A stretch of DNA of 64,000 nt from assembly GCA_038240015.1 (NCBI GenBank), contig JBBSEF010000006.1:1-64000 (forward strand), given 5' to 3'. The DNA is from CAHJXF01 sp038240015 (GTDB lineage Bacteria > Pseudomonadota > Gammaproteobacteria > Burkholderiales > Burkholderiaceae_D). Every line of letters starts with the position of its first letter. The stretch's first letter is position 1. Made by a program: the position numbers and the translations under genes. The notes beneath the pieces are model-generated. The model saw nothing but the letters and a program-made list of their open reading frames with translations. It was not told the DNA's origin and searched no databases. Shown here piece after piece: positions 44,463 to 56,197 of this stretch.

Positions 44463-45116
44463 ATGGCTTGGGACAGAAATCAAATGGCCGCGCGTGCGGC
44501 CAGGGAATTGCGGGACGGCTTTTATGTGAATCTCGGTATCGGATTGCCGACGCTGGTTGCCAATCACGTGCCTGCCGGAATTGAAGTGTGGTTGCAATCG
44601 GAGAATGGATTGCTCGGCATCGGCCCGTTTCCAACCGACGGCGAGGTCGATCCCGATCTGATCAATGCGGGTAAGCAGACCGTGACGACCTTGCCCGGCT
44701 CTTCTATTTTTTCATCGGCCGATTCATTCGGAATGATACGCGGCGGCAAGATCAATCTCGCCATTCTGGGCGCGATGCAGGTCAGCCAAAGCGGCGACCT
44801 CGCGAACTGGATGATTCCCGGCAAGATGGTCAAGGGCATGGGCGGCGCGATGGACCTGGTCGCCGGCGTCAAGCGTGTGATCGTGCTGATGGAACACACG
44901 GCCAGAAAAAAGGACGGCGGCGAAGACTTGAAGATCCTGCCTGAATGCACGTTGCCATTGACTGGCGTCGGCGTGGTGAATCTGATCATCACCGATCTGG
45001 GCGTCATCGAAGTCGTCCCGGATGGATTGAAAATGCTGGAGCTTGCAGACGGCGTGACGCAAGATGAGGTGGCATCCAAGACGGGCGTGCCGGTCGATTT
45101 CTCCGCATTGCACTGA
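44463..45116 (+). CDS. 3-oxoacid CoA-transferase subunit B
   Basis: 217 residues of the beta subunit. The catalytic glutamate that forms the thioester is Glu47 in the SENGLLGIGP motif; NLGIGLPTLVANHVP precedes it. AAGGATCAAC lies before the ATG. Forms a heteromer with subunit A encoded just upstream. A strong bidirectional terminator follows. Confidence 0.94.
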   Translation: MAWDRNQMAARAARELRDGFYVNLGIGLPTLVANHVPAGIEVWLQSENGLLGIGPFPTDGEVDPDLINAGKQTVTTLPGSSIFSSADSFGMIRGGKINLAILGAMQVSQSGDLANWMIPGKMVKGMGGAMDLVAGVKRVIVLMEHTARKKDGGEDLKILPECTLPLTGVGVVNLIITDLGVIEVVPDGLKMLELADGVTQDEVASKTGVPVDFSALH

Positions 45117-45150
45117 ATTGCGCACAGCGTTTGGAATGACAAGCGGATAC

Positions 45151-45185
45151 AAAAAGGGCCGACTTTGCGAGGAGTCGGCCCTTTT
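45151..45185. terminator. Bidirectional rho-independent terminator
   Basis: Perfect 9-bp stem GGGCCGACT (45156-45164) with AGTCGGCCC (45173-45181), 8-nt loop, flanked by AAAAA on the left and TTTT on the right. It terminates the CoA-transferase operon on the plus strand and can serve the convergent H-NS-like gene on the minus strand. Confidence 0.92.
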
Positions 45186-45250
45186 CAATGCCTGATTCGA
45201 ATATCGCGATTCAGCGGAATCGCCTCAGACATCGCGCGAAGCGATGCGCG

Positions 45251-45538
45251 TTATTTGATTGCGAACTTGGTGCGGTCTTTACCGTCGATCCACTTCGGAG
45301 CACGGCCGCGTCCGGTCCAGGTTTCACCGGTTTGCGGATTTTGATATTTCGGCGCGACGGTTCCGCCTGACTTGCGCTTGCGGCGCGCGGAAATACCAAG
45401 ATCGGACGCCGAAATTCCATAGTCGCTCATCATGCCGCGAATCTGCGCGACGACAGTGGCGACTTCCTTATCGCGCGCCTGATCGGCTTGCTTTTGCAGC
45501 TTTTCGATCTGCGACTGCAAATCCTTATATGACGCCAT
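45251..45538 (-). CDS. H-NS-family nucleoid protein
   Basis: 95 residues. The N-terminal coiled-coil (YKDLQSQIEKLQKQADQARD) mediates oligomerisation and the C-terminal AT-hook-like DNA-binding motif is ETWTGRGRAPKWI. This short architecture is typical of the betaproteobacterial H-NS/BpH3 family that silences AT-rich or foreign DNA. ATG at 45538 has AGGTGA 5 nt upstream; a GTG two codons earlier is an alternative. A very good promoter precedes it. Confidence 0.93.
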   Translation of the reverse strand: MASYKDLQSQIEKLQKQADQARDKEVATVVAQIRGMMSDYGISASDLGISARRKRKSGGTVAPKYQNPQTGETWTGRGRAPKWIDGKDRTKFAIK

Positions 45539-45570
45539 ATTCACCTCACATTGTCAGAACCGGGGATTGC

Positions 45571-45598
45571 ATTATATCCCGCATTGCAAAGATGACAA
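45571..45598 (-). promoter_or_regulatory. Sigma-70 promoter of the H-NS-like gene
   Basis: On the minus strand TTGTCA (45598-45593, 5/6) and a perfect TATAAT (45576-45571) are 16 bp apart. The start would be near 45564, giving a leader of about 26 nt. Confidence 0.75.
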
Positions 45599-45631
45599 TA
45601 TCCGTCAAATGGAATTGATCGCCCCATGTTT

Positions 45632-45658
45632 AGCCGGCGCGAATTCAAGTCGCCGGTT
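45632..45658. other. Hairpin after the aminotransferase gene
   Basis: AGCCGGCG (45632-45639) pairs with CGCCGGTT (45651-45658), one G-U, 11-nt loop, starting 3 bp past the aminotransferase stop on the minus strand. No T-run follows, so it is only a possible weak terminator. Confidence 0.35.
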
Positions 45659-45660
45659 CC

Positions 45661-46890
45661 CTATATCACTGCCAATCTCTCGAGTGCGCGCGCTAATGTT
45701 TCTTCTTTCTTTCCGAAGCAGAATCGGATGAGATGCGGGCTAAGGCACGCATCACGCGACGCGCCGGGCGCCGATGCGGGCGCCGATGCGAGCGGTGATT
45801 CGTGAAATGCTGAAAGCGGAATGGCGGCAACGCCGATCTCGGACGTGAGCCACCGACAGAAATCCGATGCCGTAAGGTCGTTGCGGACCGCGCTGAAATC
45901 GATCGTCTGGAAATAAGTCCCTTCCGACGGAAGCATTTTGAATCGTGTGTTTGCGAGCCCTTCGCGAAAGAAGTCGCGCTTGGCCTGATAAAACGCGGGA
46001 AGCCCGAGATACGGGGAAGGATCGTCCAGATATTCGGCAATAGCGACCTGCATCGGCGTATTGACGGTGAAGACATTGAACTGGTGAACCTTGCGGAATT
46101 CATCGCTCAGTACGCGAGGCGCAGCGGCATAACCGACTTTCCATCCAGTGACGTGGAATGTCTTTCCGAAACTCGAAACGACGATGCTGCGTTCTGCAAG
46201 AGCCGGATAGCGCGATGCGCTTTCATGTCGTTGGCCGTCGAAGACCATGTGTTCGTAGACTTCGTCGGAAATAACGTAAAGCGAGTGTCGCGTGACGATG
46301 TCTTCGAGAGCACGCAGATCGGTCTCCCGCATCGTCATCCCGGTGGGATTATGCGGAGAATTGACGAGAATCAATCGGGTCTTTGCATTCACGGCACCGC
46401 GGACCTCGTCCCATGGAATCGTGAATCGCGATTCGGATTCGGATTCGGATTCCGTGGATATCTGCGACGGCGCGCGCATCTGGACAATCACCGGCGTGCC
46501 GCCCGCGAGAATGATCGACGGCACATAGCTGTCGTACGCCGGCTCGATCACGATCACCTCGTCGCCCGGATGAATCAACGCGAATATCGCGGTCAATAGC
46601 GCCTGGGTTGCGCCTGCGGTCACCGTGATTTCGGTTTCGGGATCGTATCGATGTCCGTATATCGACGCGATCTTGTCGGCAATCGCTACCCGCAATCGAG
46701 GCCATCCCGCCATCGGCGGATATTGGTTATGTCCCGACCGCATCGCACGCGTGACCGCATCGACGAGCGCCGGGTCGCAATCGAAATCGGGAAATCCCTG
46801 GCCGAGGTTGACGGCGTGATGCCGAACCGCCAATGCCGACATGACGGTGAATATCGTGGTACCGACCTGCGGTAGACGGCTGGTGATCAT
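45661..46890 (-). CDS. Class I/II PLP aminotransferase (methionine/kynurenine-type)
   Basis: 409 residues. Fold type I aminotransferase: NLGQGFPDFDCDPALVDAV near 28-46, GATQALLTAIFAL, NSPHNPTG (178-185), ISDEVYEHMVF and the PLP lysine Lys243 in SSFGKTFHVTGWKVGYA. Closest groups are methionine aminotransferase YbdL and kynurenine aminotransferase. Residues 147-154 are an alternating Glu/Ser run encoded by a hexanucleotide repeat, and ASAPASAPGAS near the C-terminus is another low-complexity insert. ATG at 46890; a TATAAT in a GTCGAT-TAT-ATCGAC palindrome (46911-46925) lies 20 bp upstream. Confidence 0.9.
   Translation of the reverse strand: MITSRLPQVGTTIFTVMSALAVRHHAVNLGQGFPDFDCDPALVDAVTRAMRSGHNQYPPMAGWPRLRVAIADKIASIYGHRYDPETEITVTAGATQALLTAIFALIHPGDEVIVIEPAYDSYVPSIILAGGTPVIVQMRAPSQISTESESESESRFTIPWDEVRGAVNAKTRLILVNSPHNPTGMTMRETDLRALEDIVTRHSLYVISDEVYEHMVFDGQRHESASRYPALAERSIVVSSFGKTFHVTGWKVGYAAAPRVLSDEFRKVHQFNVFTVNTPMQVAIAEYLDDPSPYLGLPAFYQAKRDFFREGLANTRFKMLPSEGTYFQTIDFSAVRNDLTASDFCRWLTSEIGVAAIPLSAFHESPLASAPASAPGASRDACLSPHLIRFCFGKKEETLARALERLAVI
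46430..46453 (+). repeat. Hexanucleotide tandem repeat in the aminotransferase gene
   Basis: Four copies of GATTCG (last copy GATTCC) in the coding region. Being six bases long, copy-number changes would keep the frame and lengthen or shorten the Glu/Ser run in a surface loop. Confidence 0.85.
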
Positions 46891-47010
46891 GATGGAAAGT
46901 GACGATGCGAGTCGATTATATCGACCACCGATGTTCACTCTGCGATTTGCCGATCGCGTCTTCGGTCGCTATCGTGCCGACTCCATTCAACCATCGATGA
47001 TTCGAACCCC

Positions 47011-48180
47011 ATGATTCGCATCAGCAGCAACTTTGATTCCGGCGCGATCGAGCTCTCATCGCTTGCCATCGGCGATATCGACGAGAGCATTGAAACCCGC
47101 ATCGATTTGAATATCCGACGCGACAGCCATCAGGACTTCACGCAGTGGTTTCATTTTCGATTGCAGGGTGCGCGCGATCGGTCATGCGTGATTCGATTTC
47201 TCAATGCGGGGCAATGCACGTATGCGTCGGGGTGGGAGGGTTATCGCGCCGTCGCATCGTACGACCGCGAGCAATGGTTTCGCGTACCGACTTCCTATCT
47301 CGACGGCGTGATGACGGTCGCGTTCACTCCCGAACGCGACAGCGTCTATCTCGCGTATTTCGAACCTTATGGCTGGGAGCGGCACCTCGCGCTGCTGGGT
47401 CGTGCCGAGGCTTCGCCCCGGGTTCGCTTGATCGGTCTCGGGCAGACGATCGAGGGTCGCGACATCGATTGCATCGACATCGCCGAAGGTCCGCACGTCG
47501 AAGCGCCTAGCGCGGCCAGGAAGCAGGTCTGGGTGATCGCACGTCAACATCCCGGGGAAACGATGGCCGAATGGTTCGTCGAAGGACTCGCCCTGCGCTT
47601 GATCGACGACAGCGATCCGGTCGCTCGCGCAGTACTTGCATTGGCGGACTTTCACATCGTGCCCAACATGAATCCCGACGGGAGCGCGCGCGGCAACCTG
47701 CGCACCAGCGCGAGCGGAGCGAATCTGAACCGCGAGTGGCTGGAGCCTTCGATGGAACGCAGCCCGGAAGTCTTTCTGGTGCGCCGGCGCATGGAAGAAA
47801 CCGGCGTCGATCTCTTCATCGACGCGCATGGCGACGAGGCCTTGCCCTACGTGTTCGTCGCCGGCAGCGAGATGCTCCCTGACTTCACCGAGCGGCAACG
47901 CGACGAGCAGGCCGCTTTCATCGCGGCGTTCAAAGCGGCCAGTCCGGACTTTCAGGATCGTTTCGGATACTCGGCCAACAAGTATTCGAGCGATGCCTTG
48001 AAGCTCGCATCGAAGTGGGTCGGCCATCGCTTCGGATGCCTGTCGCTCACCCTCGAGATGCCGTTCAAGGACAACGCGGATGCGCCCGATGAACGCGTGG
48101 GATGGAATGGCGCGCGCAGCAAGCGCCTGGGGGAAGCGATCCTGTTGCCGATGCTCGCGAATTTGAAGAGGGCTGTTTAA
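47011..48180 (+). CDS. M14-family zinc carboxypeptidase (cytosolic carboxypeptidase-like)
   Basis: 389 residues. An N-terminal beta domain (about 1-125) typical of the Nna1/CCP group precedes the M14 catalytic domain. Zinc ligands His180 and Glu183 in RQHPGETMAEW and His273 in FIDAHGDEALP; catalytic Glu in SLTLEMPFKDN near residue 352. PNMNPDGSARGNLR and GANLNREW are substrate-binding motifs. No signal peptide, so it is cytoplasmic. Bacterial members are thought to trim C-terminal residues from proteins or peptides; the target here is unknown. It converges on the binding-protein gene with a 16-bp gap. Confidence 0.9.
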   Translation: MIRISSNFDSGAIELSSLAIGDIDESIETRIDLNIRRDSHQDFTQWFHFRLQGARDRSCVIRFLNAGQCTYASGWEGYRAVASYDREQWFRVPTSYLDGVMTVAFTPERDSVYLAYFEPYGWERHLALLGRAEASPRVRLIGLGQTIEGRDIDCIDIAEGPHVEAPSAARKQVWVIARQHPGETMAEWFVEGLALRLIDDSDPVARAVLALADFHIVPNMNPDGSARGNLRTSASGANLNREWLEPSMERSPEVFLVRRRMEETGVDLFIDAHGDEALPYVFVAGSEMLPDFTERQRDEQAAFIAAFKAASPDFQDRFGYSANKYSSDALKLASKWVGHRFGCLSLTLEMPFKDNADAPDERVGWNGARSKRLGEAILLPMLANLKRAV

Positions 48181-48196
48181 GGTGACTGATGCGTGC

Positions 48197-49780
48197 TCAC
48201 TGCTTCGTGAACTGAAACGCGAACGTGAATTGATCGACTCTTCCCGGATACGAGATGCCTTTCTTCATCGCCCAGCTCACGATCTCGTGATGCATGGGAA
48301 TCACCGGATGGTCCTTCAACGCGAGTGCAGCGATCGCCTTGGCCGATTCTTCGCGTGCCTTGTCGTCGAACAATGTGAAGTCGTGCTCGAGCTGCCTGTC
48401 CACTTCGGGATTGCTGTAGCGCCCGAAGTTCCACGCGCCGTAGCCCTTCTTGTCGTCGACGGTGCCGAGATGGTTCTTGATCGTGTTGTCGCCCAGAGTT
48501 GAGCCCCACCCCACCAGCGCCATCGTGTATTCGCCGGCGCGCGCATGCGGCAGATAACTGGCCCACGGCTGGGTCTCGACGCGGGTGGCGATGCCGACGC
48601 GCGAGAGCAGGGCGGCCACGGTCTCGGCGATGCGCGAGTCGTTGACGTAGCGATTGTTGGGCGCGTGTATCGTCAGCGTGAAGCCATCGGGATAGCCTGC
48701 ATCGGCAAGCAGCTTCTTCGCACCCGCCGCATCGTAGGGCTCGACCAAAATGGTCGGGTTGTGGCCGAAGATGCCGGGCGACACGAGGTTGGATGCGGGC
48801 ACAGCAAGGCCTTCCATCACGCGCGAAACGATCGCGTCGCGATTGATCGCCTTCGACACCGCGAGCCGCACGCGCGTGTCCTTGAACGGATTTTTGGGGA
48901 GCGGCTTGCCCGCCCTGTCGGTCGCGAAAGGCGTCACGTCGCGGTACTGGTCCATGTGCCAGAAGATCGTGCGCCACGAGGTCTGCTTGTCGATCTTGAA
49001 GCGCGCATCGGACGCGAGCTTCGCGACATCGGCTGTCGGCACGTTCTCGATCGCATCGACGTCGCCTGACAGCAGCGCAGCGATGCGCGCGGCGTCGTTG
49101 GACAGCATGCGAAACGTGACCTTGTCCCACACGGGCTTGCTTCCCCACCAGCCGTCGTTGCGCACGAGCTCGACGCGATCGCCGCGCTTGAACGACACGA
49201 GCTTGTAGGGCCCGGTCCCGATCGCGGCGCGACCCGAATCGAAGTCCGCATTCGCGCCCGCAGCCGCAGTCGCTTTCTTCGAGACGATGAAGATCGAGTT
49301 GAGGTCGTATGGCACCAGCACATGAGGCGCCGAGGTCTTGATGCGCACCGTGGCCTTGTCGACGGCGACGACTTCCACGATAGGCCGCACGAAACTCGCG
49401 AACGATGCGGGGCTGCCCTGCAAGCTCTTGGGCCGCTCGATCGAGAACACCACGTCGTCGGCGGTCAGGTCGCTGCCGTCGTGAAACTTCACGTTGGGCC
49501 GCAGCTTGAACTCCCACGTGAGCGGATCGACGGCGCGCCAACTCGTTGCCAGGCCGGGGATCAATCGGCCGTTGCGATCGGTGAGTGTGAGCGGCTCGAA
49601 GATGTGGTTGGCCAGCGAGACGTTGGGTCCCGAATTGTTCCAGTGCGGATCGATGGACGTCACGTCGGACGACAGGCCGATCGTCAGCGGCTCGGCATGC
49701 GTGGCTGGTGTGACGATCAACGCGAGCACTGCCGCGCTTGCGCAGAGCAAGCCGCGAAACGAGAGGGATGAAAAGGACAT
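48197..49780 (-). CDS. ABC transporter substrate-binding protein, family 5 (peptide type)
   Basis: 527 residues with a signal peptide (GLLCASAAVLALIVTPATHA) and the SBP_bac_5 fold: SIDPHWNNSGPNVSLANHIFEPLT, WEFKLRPNVKFHDGSDLTADDVVFSI and GTGPYKLVSFKRGDRVELVRN. These proteins bind oligopeptides, nickel, opines or similar solutes in the periplasm. No permease or ATPase gene is adjacent, so it is an orphan; the partner transporter must be elsewhere. The DHA2 exporter gene ends 15 bp before its start... on the same strand, so co-transcription is possible. Confidence 0.92.
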   Translation of the reverse strand: MSFSSLSFRGLLCASAAVLALIVTPATHAEPLTIGLSSDVTSIDPHWNNSGPNVSLANHIFEPLTLTDRNGRLIPGLATSWRAVDPLTWEFKLRPNVKFHDGSDLTADDVVFSIERPKSLQGSPASFASFVRPIVEVVAVDKATVRIKTSAPHVLVPYDLNSIFIVSKKATAAAGANADFDSGRAAIGTGPYKLVSFKRGDRVELVRNDGWWGSKPVWDKVTFRMLSNDAARIAALLSGDVDAIENVPTADVAKLASDARFKIDKQTSWRTIFWHMDQYRDVTPFATDRAGKPLPKNPFKDTRVRLAVSKAINRDAIVSRVMEGLAVPASNLVSPGIFGHNPTILVEPYDAAGAKKLLADAGYPDGFTLTIHAPNNRYVNDSRIAETVAALLSRVGIATRVETQPWASYLPHARAGEYTMALVGWGSTLGDNTIKNHLGTVDDKKGYGAWNFGRYSNPEVDRQLEHDFTLFDDKAREESAKAIAALALKDHPVIPMHHEIVSWAMKKGISYPGRVDQFTFAFQFTKQ

Positions 49781-49795
49781 GGCTGTTCTCCAGAG

Positions 49796-51406
49796 TCAGC
49801 GCTTCTCGGCGCCGCCGAGATGATTATCGGGTACACGCAATGCGAAGAAAAAGGCCAGCGTCGAAATCGCCGCGGCGATGAAGAAGATGCGGCGAAACGC
49901 GGCGTCGGCTTCGCGTGCGGTCGCGCCCGTGACCACCGGTGCTTCGCGCGCCGACGCTGCCGCGGTTTCGCCGAGACGAGGAAGGGCGGGGCGCGAAGAG
50001 TCACCGTGCATCTCCCCACGCATCGATGCGAGCAGGACCGCGGAAAGGACAGCGACGCCGATCGCGCCGCCGAGCGAACGAAAGAACGCCGAGCCCGCGG
50101 TCGCAACGCCGAGCTGGTGGCGCGGGACCGCGTTCTGAATGGCAACGAGAGATGAGGGCAACACGACGCCGATCGACAGGCCGACCACCGACATCAACAC
50201 GCCGGTCATGGTCACATGAGTCGGCGAGACGAACGCGAGACCCGACAGGCCGATCGGAATGCCGGCCGTGCCGATCAACTGCAAAGGCTTGTGGCGGCCC
50301 GTCTTGAGCATGACGCGGCCGCCGATGAAGGCGCCCAGCGGGATCATGAAGGTCAGCGGAAGCAGCCGCCACGCCGCGTCGTCGGCGGTCGCACCGGCGA
50401 CCATCTGAAAGCGCAACGGCGACAACGACGCGAGCGCGACGAGCTGGAAGAAGCAAACGAACACGATGCCGCAGCACGCGGCCACGAGCGGAATGCGAAA
50501 CAGGTTGAGCGGAATGATCGGCTCTGGTGTGCGCGTCTCGTGGACTACGCAGATGCCCAGAACGATGAAGCCCGCGGCGAAGAGCTCGAGATTGTGGATG
50601 TCGTTCCACGCGATGCCCTGGCCGATGCGCGAGATCGGCAGCAGCAGCGCGGTGAGACCGATCACGAGCAAGCCCGCGCCGAGGTAGTCGATGCGTCGCC
50701 TCACGCCGGGGATAGCCAGATGCGCGAGCGCGCGACGCGACACCAGAAAGGCCGCCGCGCCGAGCGGCAGGTTGATCCAGAAGATCCATCGCCACGAGAG
50801 GTAATGCGTGAAGAGGCCGCCGACCACCGGCCCCGCGACGCTCGCGACCGCGAACACGCCGCTGATGTAACCCTGATAGCGGCCGCGTTCGCGCAGCGGC
50901 ACCACGTCGGCGATGATGGTCTGCGCGATCGAGATCAGGCCGCCTCCGCCGATCCCTTGCACGACCCGCGCAGCAATCAGTTGCGGCATCGTCTGCGCGA
51001 GCGCGCATGCGATCGACGCGATCAGGAACACGATGATCGCGATCGACAGCAGCATGCGGCGTCCGAACAGATCGCCGAGCTTGCCGTAGATCGGCGTGAC
51101 CACCGTCGCTGCCACCAGATAACCCGACACGACCCACGCGATCAGCGAGAAGCCGGCGAGCTGCTGCGCCATGCGCGGAAGGGCGACAGCGACGATGGTT
51201 TGATCGAGCGCGCCGAGAAAGATCGCCAGCATCAGGCCGATGATGATGCTGCGCGTCTGCGCGTGCGAGAGCAGAGGCGGCGATGACGATGGCGATGCCG
51301 CCGACGCAGTCGCTGACGTGGACGATACCGCTGCGAGCGTTGCCGAGGAAGAGAGCGTCGCGCGATCGCGCGATGGTGGGCGCGTGTCGGGGGACGGCGC
51401 GCTCAA
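49796..51406 (-). CDS. MFS transporter, DHA2 (EmrB/QacA-like) family
   Basis: 536 residues with 14 predicted membrane segments. Motifs: FLGALDQTIVAVALPRMAQQL (TM1), GKLGDLFGRRMLL (motif A), RVVQGIGGGGLISIAQTII (motif C region) and FGRRGRYQG-like loops. It would export drugs or other toxic compounds with proton influx. No ATG or GTG exists between the upstream stop and TM1; a TTG at 51406 overlaps the stop of the DUF2863 gene as TTGA and is the best start. A Ser/Ala-rich segment of about 48 residues precedes TM1. Confidence 0.88.
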   Translation of the reverse strand: MSAPSPDTRPPSRDRATLSSSATLAAVSSTSATASAASPSSSPPLLSHAQTRSIIIGLMLAIFLGALDQTIVAVALPRMAQQLAGFSLIAWVVSGYLVAATVVTPIYGKLGDLFGRRMLLSIAIIVFLIASIACALAQTMPQLIAARVVQGIGGGGLISIAQTIIADVVPLRERGRYQGYISGVFAVASVAGPVVGGLFTHYLSWRWIFWINLPLGAAAFLVSRRALAHLAIPGVRRRIDYLGAGLLVIGLTALLLPISRIGQGIAWNDIHNLELFAAGFIVLGICVVHETRTPEPIIPLNLFRIPLVAACCGIVFVCFFQLVALASLSPLRFQMVAGATADDAAWRLLPLTFMIPLGAFIGGRVMLKTGRHKPLQLIGTAGIPIGLSGLAFVSPTHVTMTGVLMSVVGLSIGVVLPSSLVAIQNAVPRHQLGVATAGSAFFRSLGGAIGVAVLSAVLLASMRGEMHGDSSRPALPRLGETAAASAREAPVVTGATAREADAAFRRIFFIAAAISTLAFFFALRVPDNHLGGAEKR

Positions 51407-52617
51407 TGCAGATGCGCCCGGGGCGCTTCGGTTTCCTCGGGTAGTTCGGCGTGTACGAGGTCTCCCACCGGATCGGCGAACAGCGGCGCGCCGCAGTCGT
51501 CGCAGAATTCGAGCGGAAAGCCCTGCTCGAGCGTGACGATGTCGGTCACGCCGTTCTCGCGCAACAGGGCTGAGAGTTGCTCTTCGGGCCCATCGGTCTC
51601 GGGTCCTTCCTCGCGGCCGAACAGCGGCCACACGACGCCGTGCACGACGTCGGGATTGTGCGTGAGCGTGAAGCCGACGCGATATTCCTCGGGCCTTTCA
51701 TTGCCGAAGGCCGCGATCACCGCGCGCAATTGCGACGCCTTCACTTCGAGCGCGCCTTCGAGGAACGCGAGCGCGGCGCGGATCGCATACGGTCGGATCG
51801 CGCGGTCCGATTCGCGCGAGGCGACGTGGTAGCCGTCGGGGATCAGCAGATCGAGGACGCAACCCGGCATCAGGCTCGTCACGTTCGGCAGACCTTGATC
51901 GCGCCAGCGCTCGAGCGCGTGTTCGCGGCTGAACTCGCGCCGTTCGACGCCGCGCGCCTCCGGGTTCTCTTGCCAGCGGAACAAGGGCTGCTCGGGCCTC
52001 GCGATGAAGGCCGCGAGCAGATACCGCGTGTCGGCCAAGAGCGGCGCGGTCTCGGGCATGCGCTTGGCCGCGGCCTTTCGCGTCTCCTGCTCGAGCGCAC
52101 GCAGCGCGAGCGAACGCGTCAGCGCGCGCACCTCTGAGAAGTCGCGCGGCAATTGATCGATCGAATAGAGATAGGGGGCGAGCGCGACTCGCGTGTCGCT
52201 CGCCGCGCAATGCGCGCGCAGTTGAGTCTCGAGCGCGAGAGCCGCGTCGGTCTTGATCGGCCCCGAAGGAACTGAGTAGCGCGACCACGCGAGGATGGGC
52301 GCCGCGACCAACAGGGCCTGCCACGGCTCGCCGTCGATCTCGATGGTCGCGGTCTCGCAGCGCGTCTCCGCGATCTCGATCAGCGCATCGAAACCCGCGG
52401 GCAGGGTCGCGTCGAGATGATCGAGCGCCGCATCGATCGCCGCGTCGGCGCCGTGGTCGAGCAGGCGCTCGACATCGCGCGCCAGGAATTCATCCCAGTA
52501 GTCGTCCTCGATGCGGCTCCCCGACGTCGACAGGCTTTGGGCGAACGACACCAGCCGCTCCGCGTCACGCGACAGGCGGGGGAGAGTGGACTTGGTGCGA
52601 GGACGTTTAGAGGCCAT
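51403..52617 (-). CDS. DUF2863-family protein
   Basis: 404 residues, cytoplasmic, of a family (DUF2863) that is restricted to betaproteobacteria as far as I know. It begins MASKRPRTKSTLPRLSRDAERLV and has IEIDGEPWQALLVAAPILAWSRYSVPSGPI in the middle. The C-terminus holds a possible zinc knuckle (FCDDCGAPLF). Function unknown. Its stop overlaps the TTG start of the exporter gene, so the two are coupled. Useful as a lineage marker. Confidence 0.82.
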   Translation of the reverse strand: MASKRPRTKSTLPRLSRDAERLVSFAQSLSTSGSRIEDDYWDEFLARDVERLLDHGADAAIDAALDHLDATLPAGFDALIEIAETRCETATIEIDGEPWQALLVAAPILAWSRYSVPSGPIKTDAALALETQLRAHCAASDTRVALAPYLYSIDQLPRDFSEVRALTRSLALRALEQETRKAAAKRMPETAPLLADTRYLLAAFIARPEQPLFRWQENPEARGVERREFSREHALERWRDQGLPNVTSLMPGCVLDLLIPDGYHVASRESDRAIRPYAIRAALAFLEGALEVKASQLRAVIAAFGNERPEEYRVGFTLTHNPDVVHGVVWPLFGREEGPETDGPEEQLSALLRENGVTDIVTLEQGFPLEFCDDCGAPLFADPVGDLVHAELPEETEAPRAHLH

Positions 52618-52724
52618 GAGGGGGATCGCGTGGGCCGCGATCGGAAGACGCTTGCTGCGGGGGATATGAAGGATAGCAAATTGAGCTGCCGTCGCCGGGA
52701 GGACGACGGCAAGAAAGGCGCCGC

Positions 52725-55445
<2,721 letters not shown>

Positions 55446-55473
55446 GGCTGGCCTTCGATGATGAGAGGGAGCG

Positions 55474-55878
55474 CTAGTGCGCCTTGGGGACGATGATCTT
55501 CAGCCCCTTGAAGTAGTCGCGAAAGAATCCGGCGTCGCGCGTGATCAGTCCGTCGCATTGCATCAGCGCATGCGCACCGACAACGAAGTCGGGCACAGCG
55601 CGGCCACGTCGCCCGCCTCGCTGGCGATAGCGGCGTTGCATCTCTCCTGCGCGCACGGCAGATTTCAATTCGACCGGTGAATACGCGATGCCCAAATCCG
55701 CGAGCACGTCGAAGATTTCGTCGCTGTTGACGAACGAACTGCACACTTCGGCAATGACGATGTCGCAAGCGACCACCGGGCCGGCCGCGAGCGCAGCCCG
55801 CAAAGCGTGGTCCGAGGCTGACGAGTGAGGCTGACCCGACAAGATGTCCATGAGTACAGAGGAGTCGACTGCGATCAT
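55474..55878 (-). CDS. PIN-domain toxin (VapC-like ribonuclease)
   Basis: 134 residues. PIN-domain acidic residues are present: Asp5 in MIAVDSSVLMDIL, Glu44 in VIAEVCSSF, Asp97 in AVPDFVVGAHAL and Asp115 in LITRDAGFF. VapC toxins cleave tRNA or rRNA when free of antitoxin. It follows the AbrB-type antitoxin by 30 bp. All catalytic residues are intact, so it is probably functional. Confidence 0.92.
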   Translation of the reverse strand: MIAVDSSVLMDILSGQPHSSASDHALRAALAAGPVVACDIVIAEVCSSFVNSDEIFDVLADLGIAYSPVELKSAVRAGEMQRRYRQRGGRRGRAVPDFVVGAHALMQCDGLITRDAGFFRDYFKGLKIIVPKAH

Positions 55879-55908
55879 CGTTCGACCGTTGCGCGCCGGC
55901 CTGTTTCG

Positions 55909-56157
55909 TCAGAGGTCAACCGGATCGCCGGGCGCGCGCCCACGAATGGCGCGCATCGCTTCGTCGGTATTCTTGAACTCGGGCGCCAGTTTGAATCGTC
56001 CGCGAGCCCGCGAAATGGCGTCGTCAACATGCTTCGACAAAACGATGCGCGAACCCTCGAGTTCGACCCGCAATTGCGTGCCCTTCGTGAGCCCGAGGGC
56101 GTCGCGTACGCTTTTAGGCAGCGTGATCTGCCCGCGTTCGGCAACGGTCGCTTCCAT
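55909..56157 (-). CDS. AbrB/SpoVT-fold antitoxin (VapB-like)
   Basis: 82 residues. Swapped-hairpin AbrB DNA-binding domain: TVAERGQITLPKSVRDALGLTKGTQLRVE, followed by a C-terminal region (residues about 45-82) that would wrap the toxin. Start ATG chosen because GAGGAG lies 8 nt upstream. The protein likely binds the operator just upstream to repress the pair and neutralises the PIN toxin encoded downstream. Confidence 0.9.
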   Translation of the reverse strand: MEATVAERGQITLPKSVRDALGLTKGTQLRVELEGSRIVLSKHVDDAISRARGRFKLAPEFKNTDEAMRAIRGRAPGDPVDL

Positions 56158-56197
56158 GACAGTACTCCTCAAAGACATAAAATCACGTACGGTCAAT

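Noticed and set aside
46911..46925. GTCGAT-TAT-ATCGAC palindrome before the aminotransferase as an operator
   Set aside because: It contains the TATAAT -10 box and has no good -35 partner; the symmetry could be incidental, so it is noted only in the gene entry.
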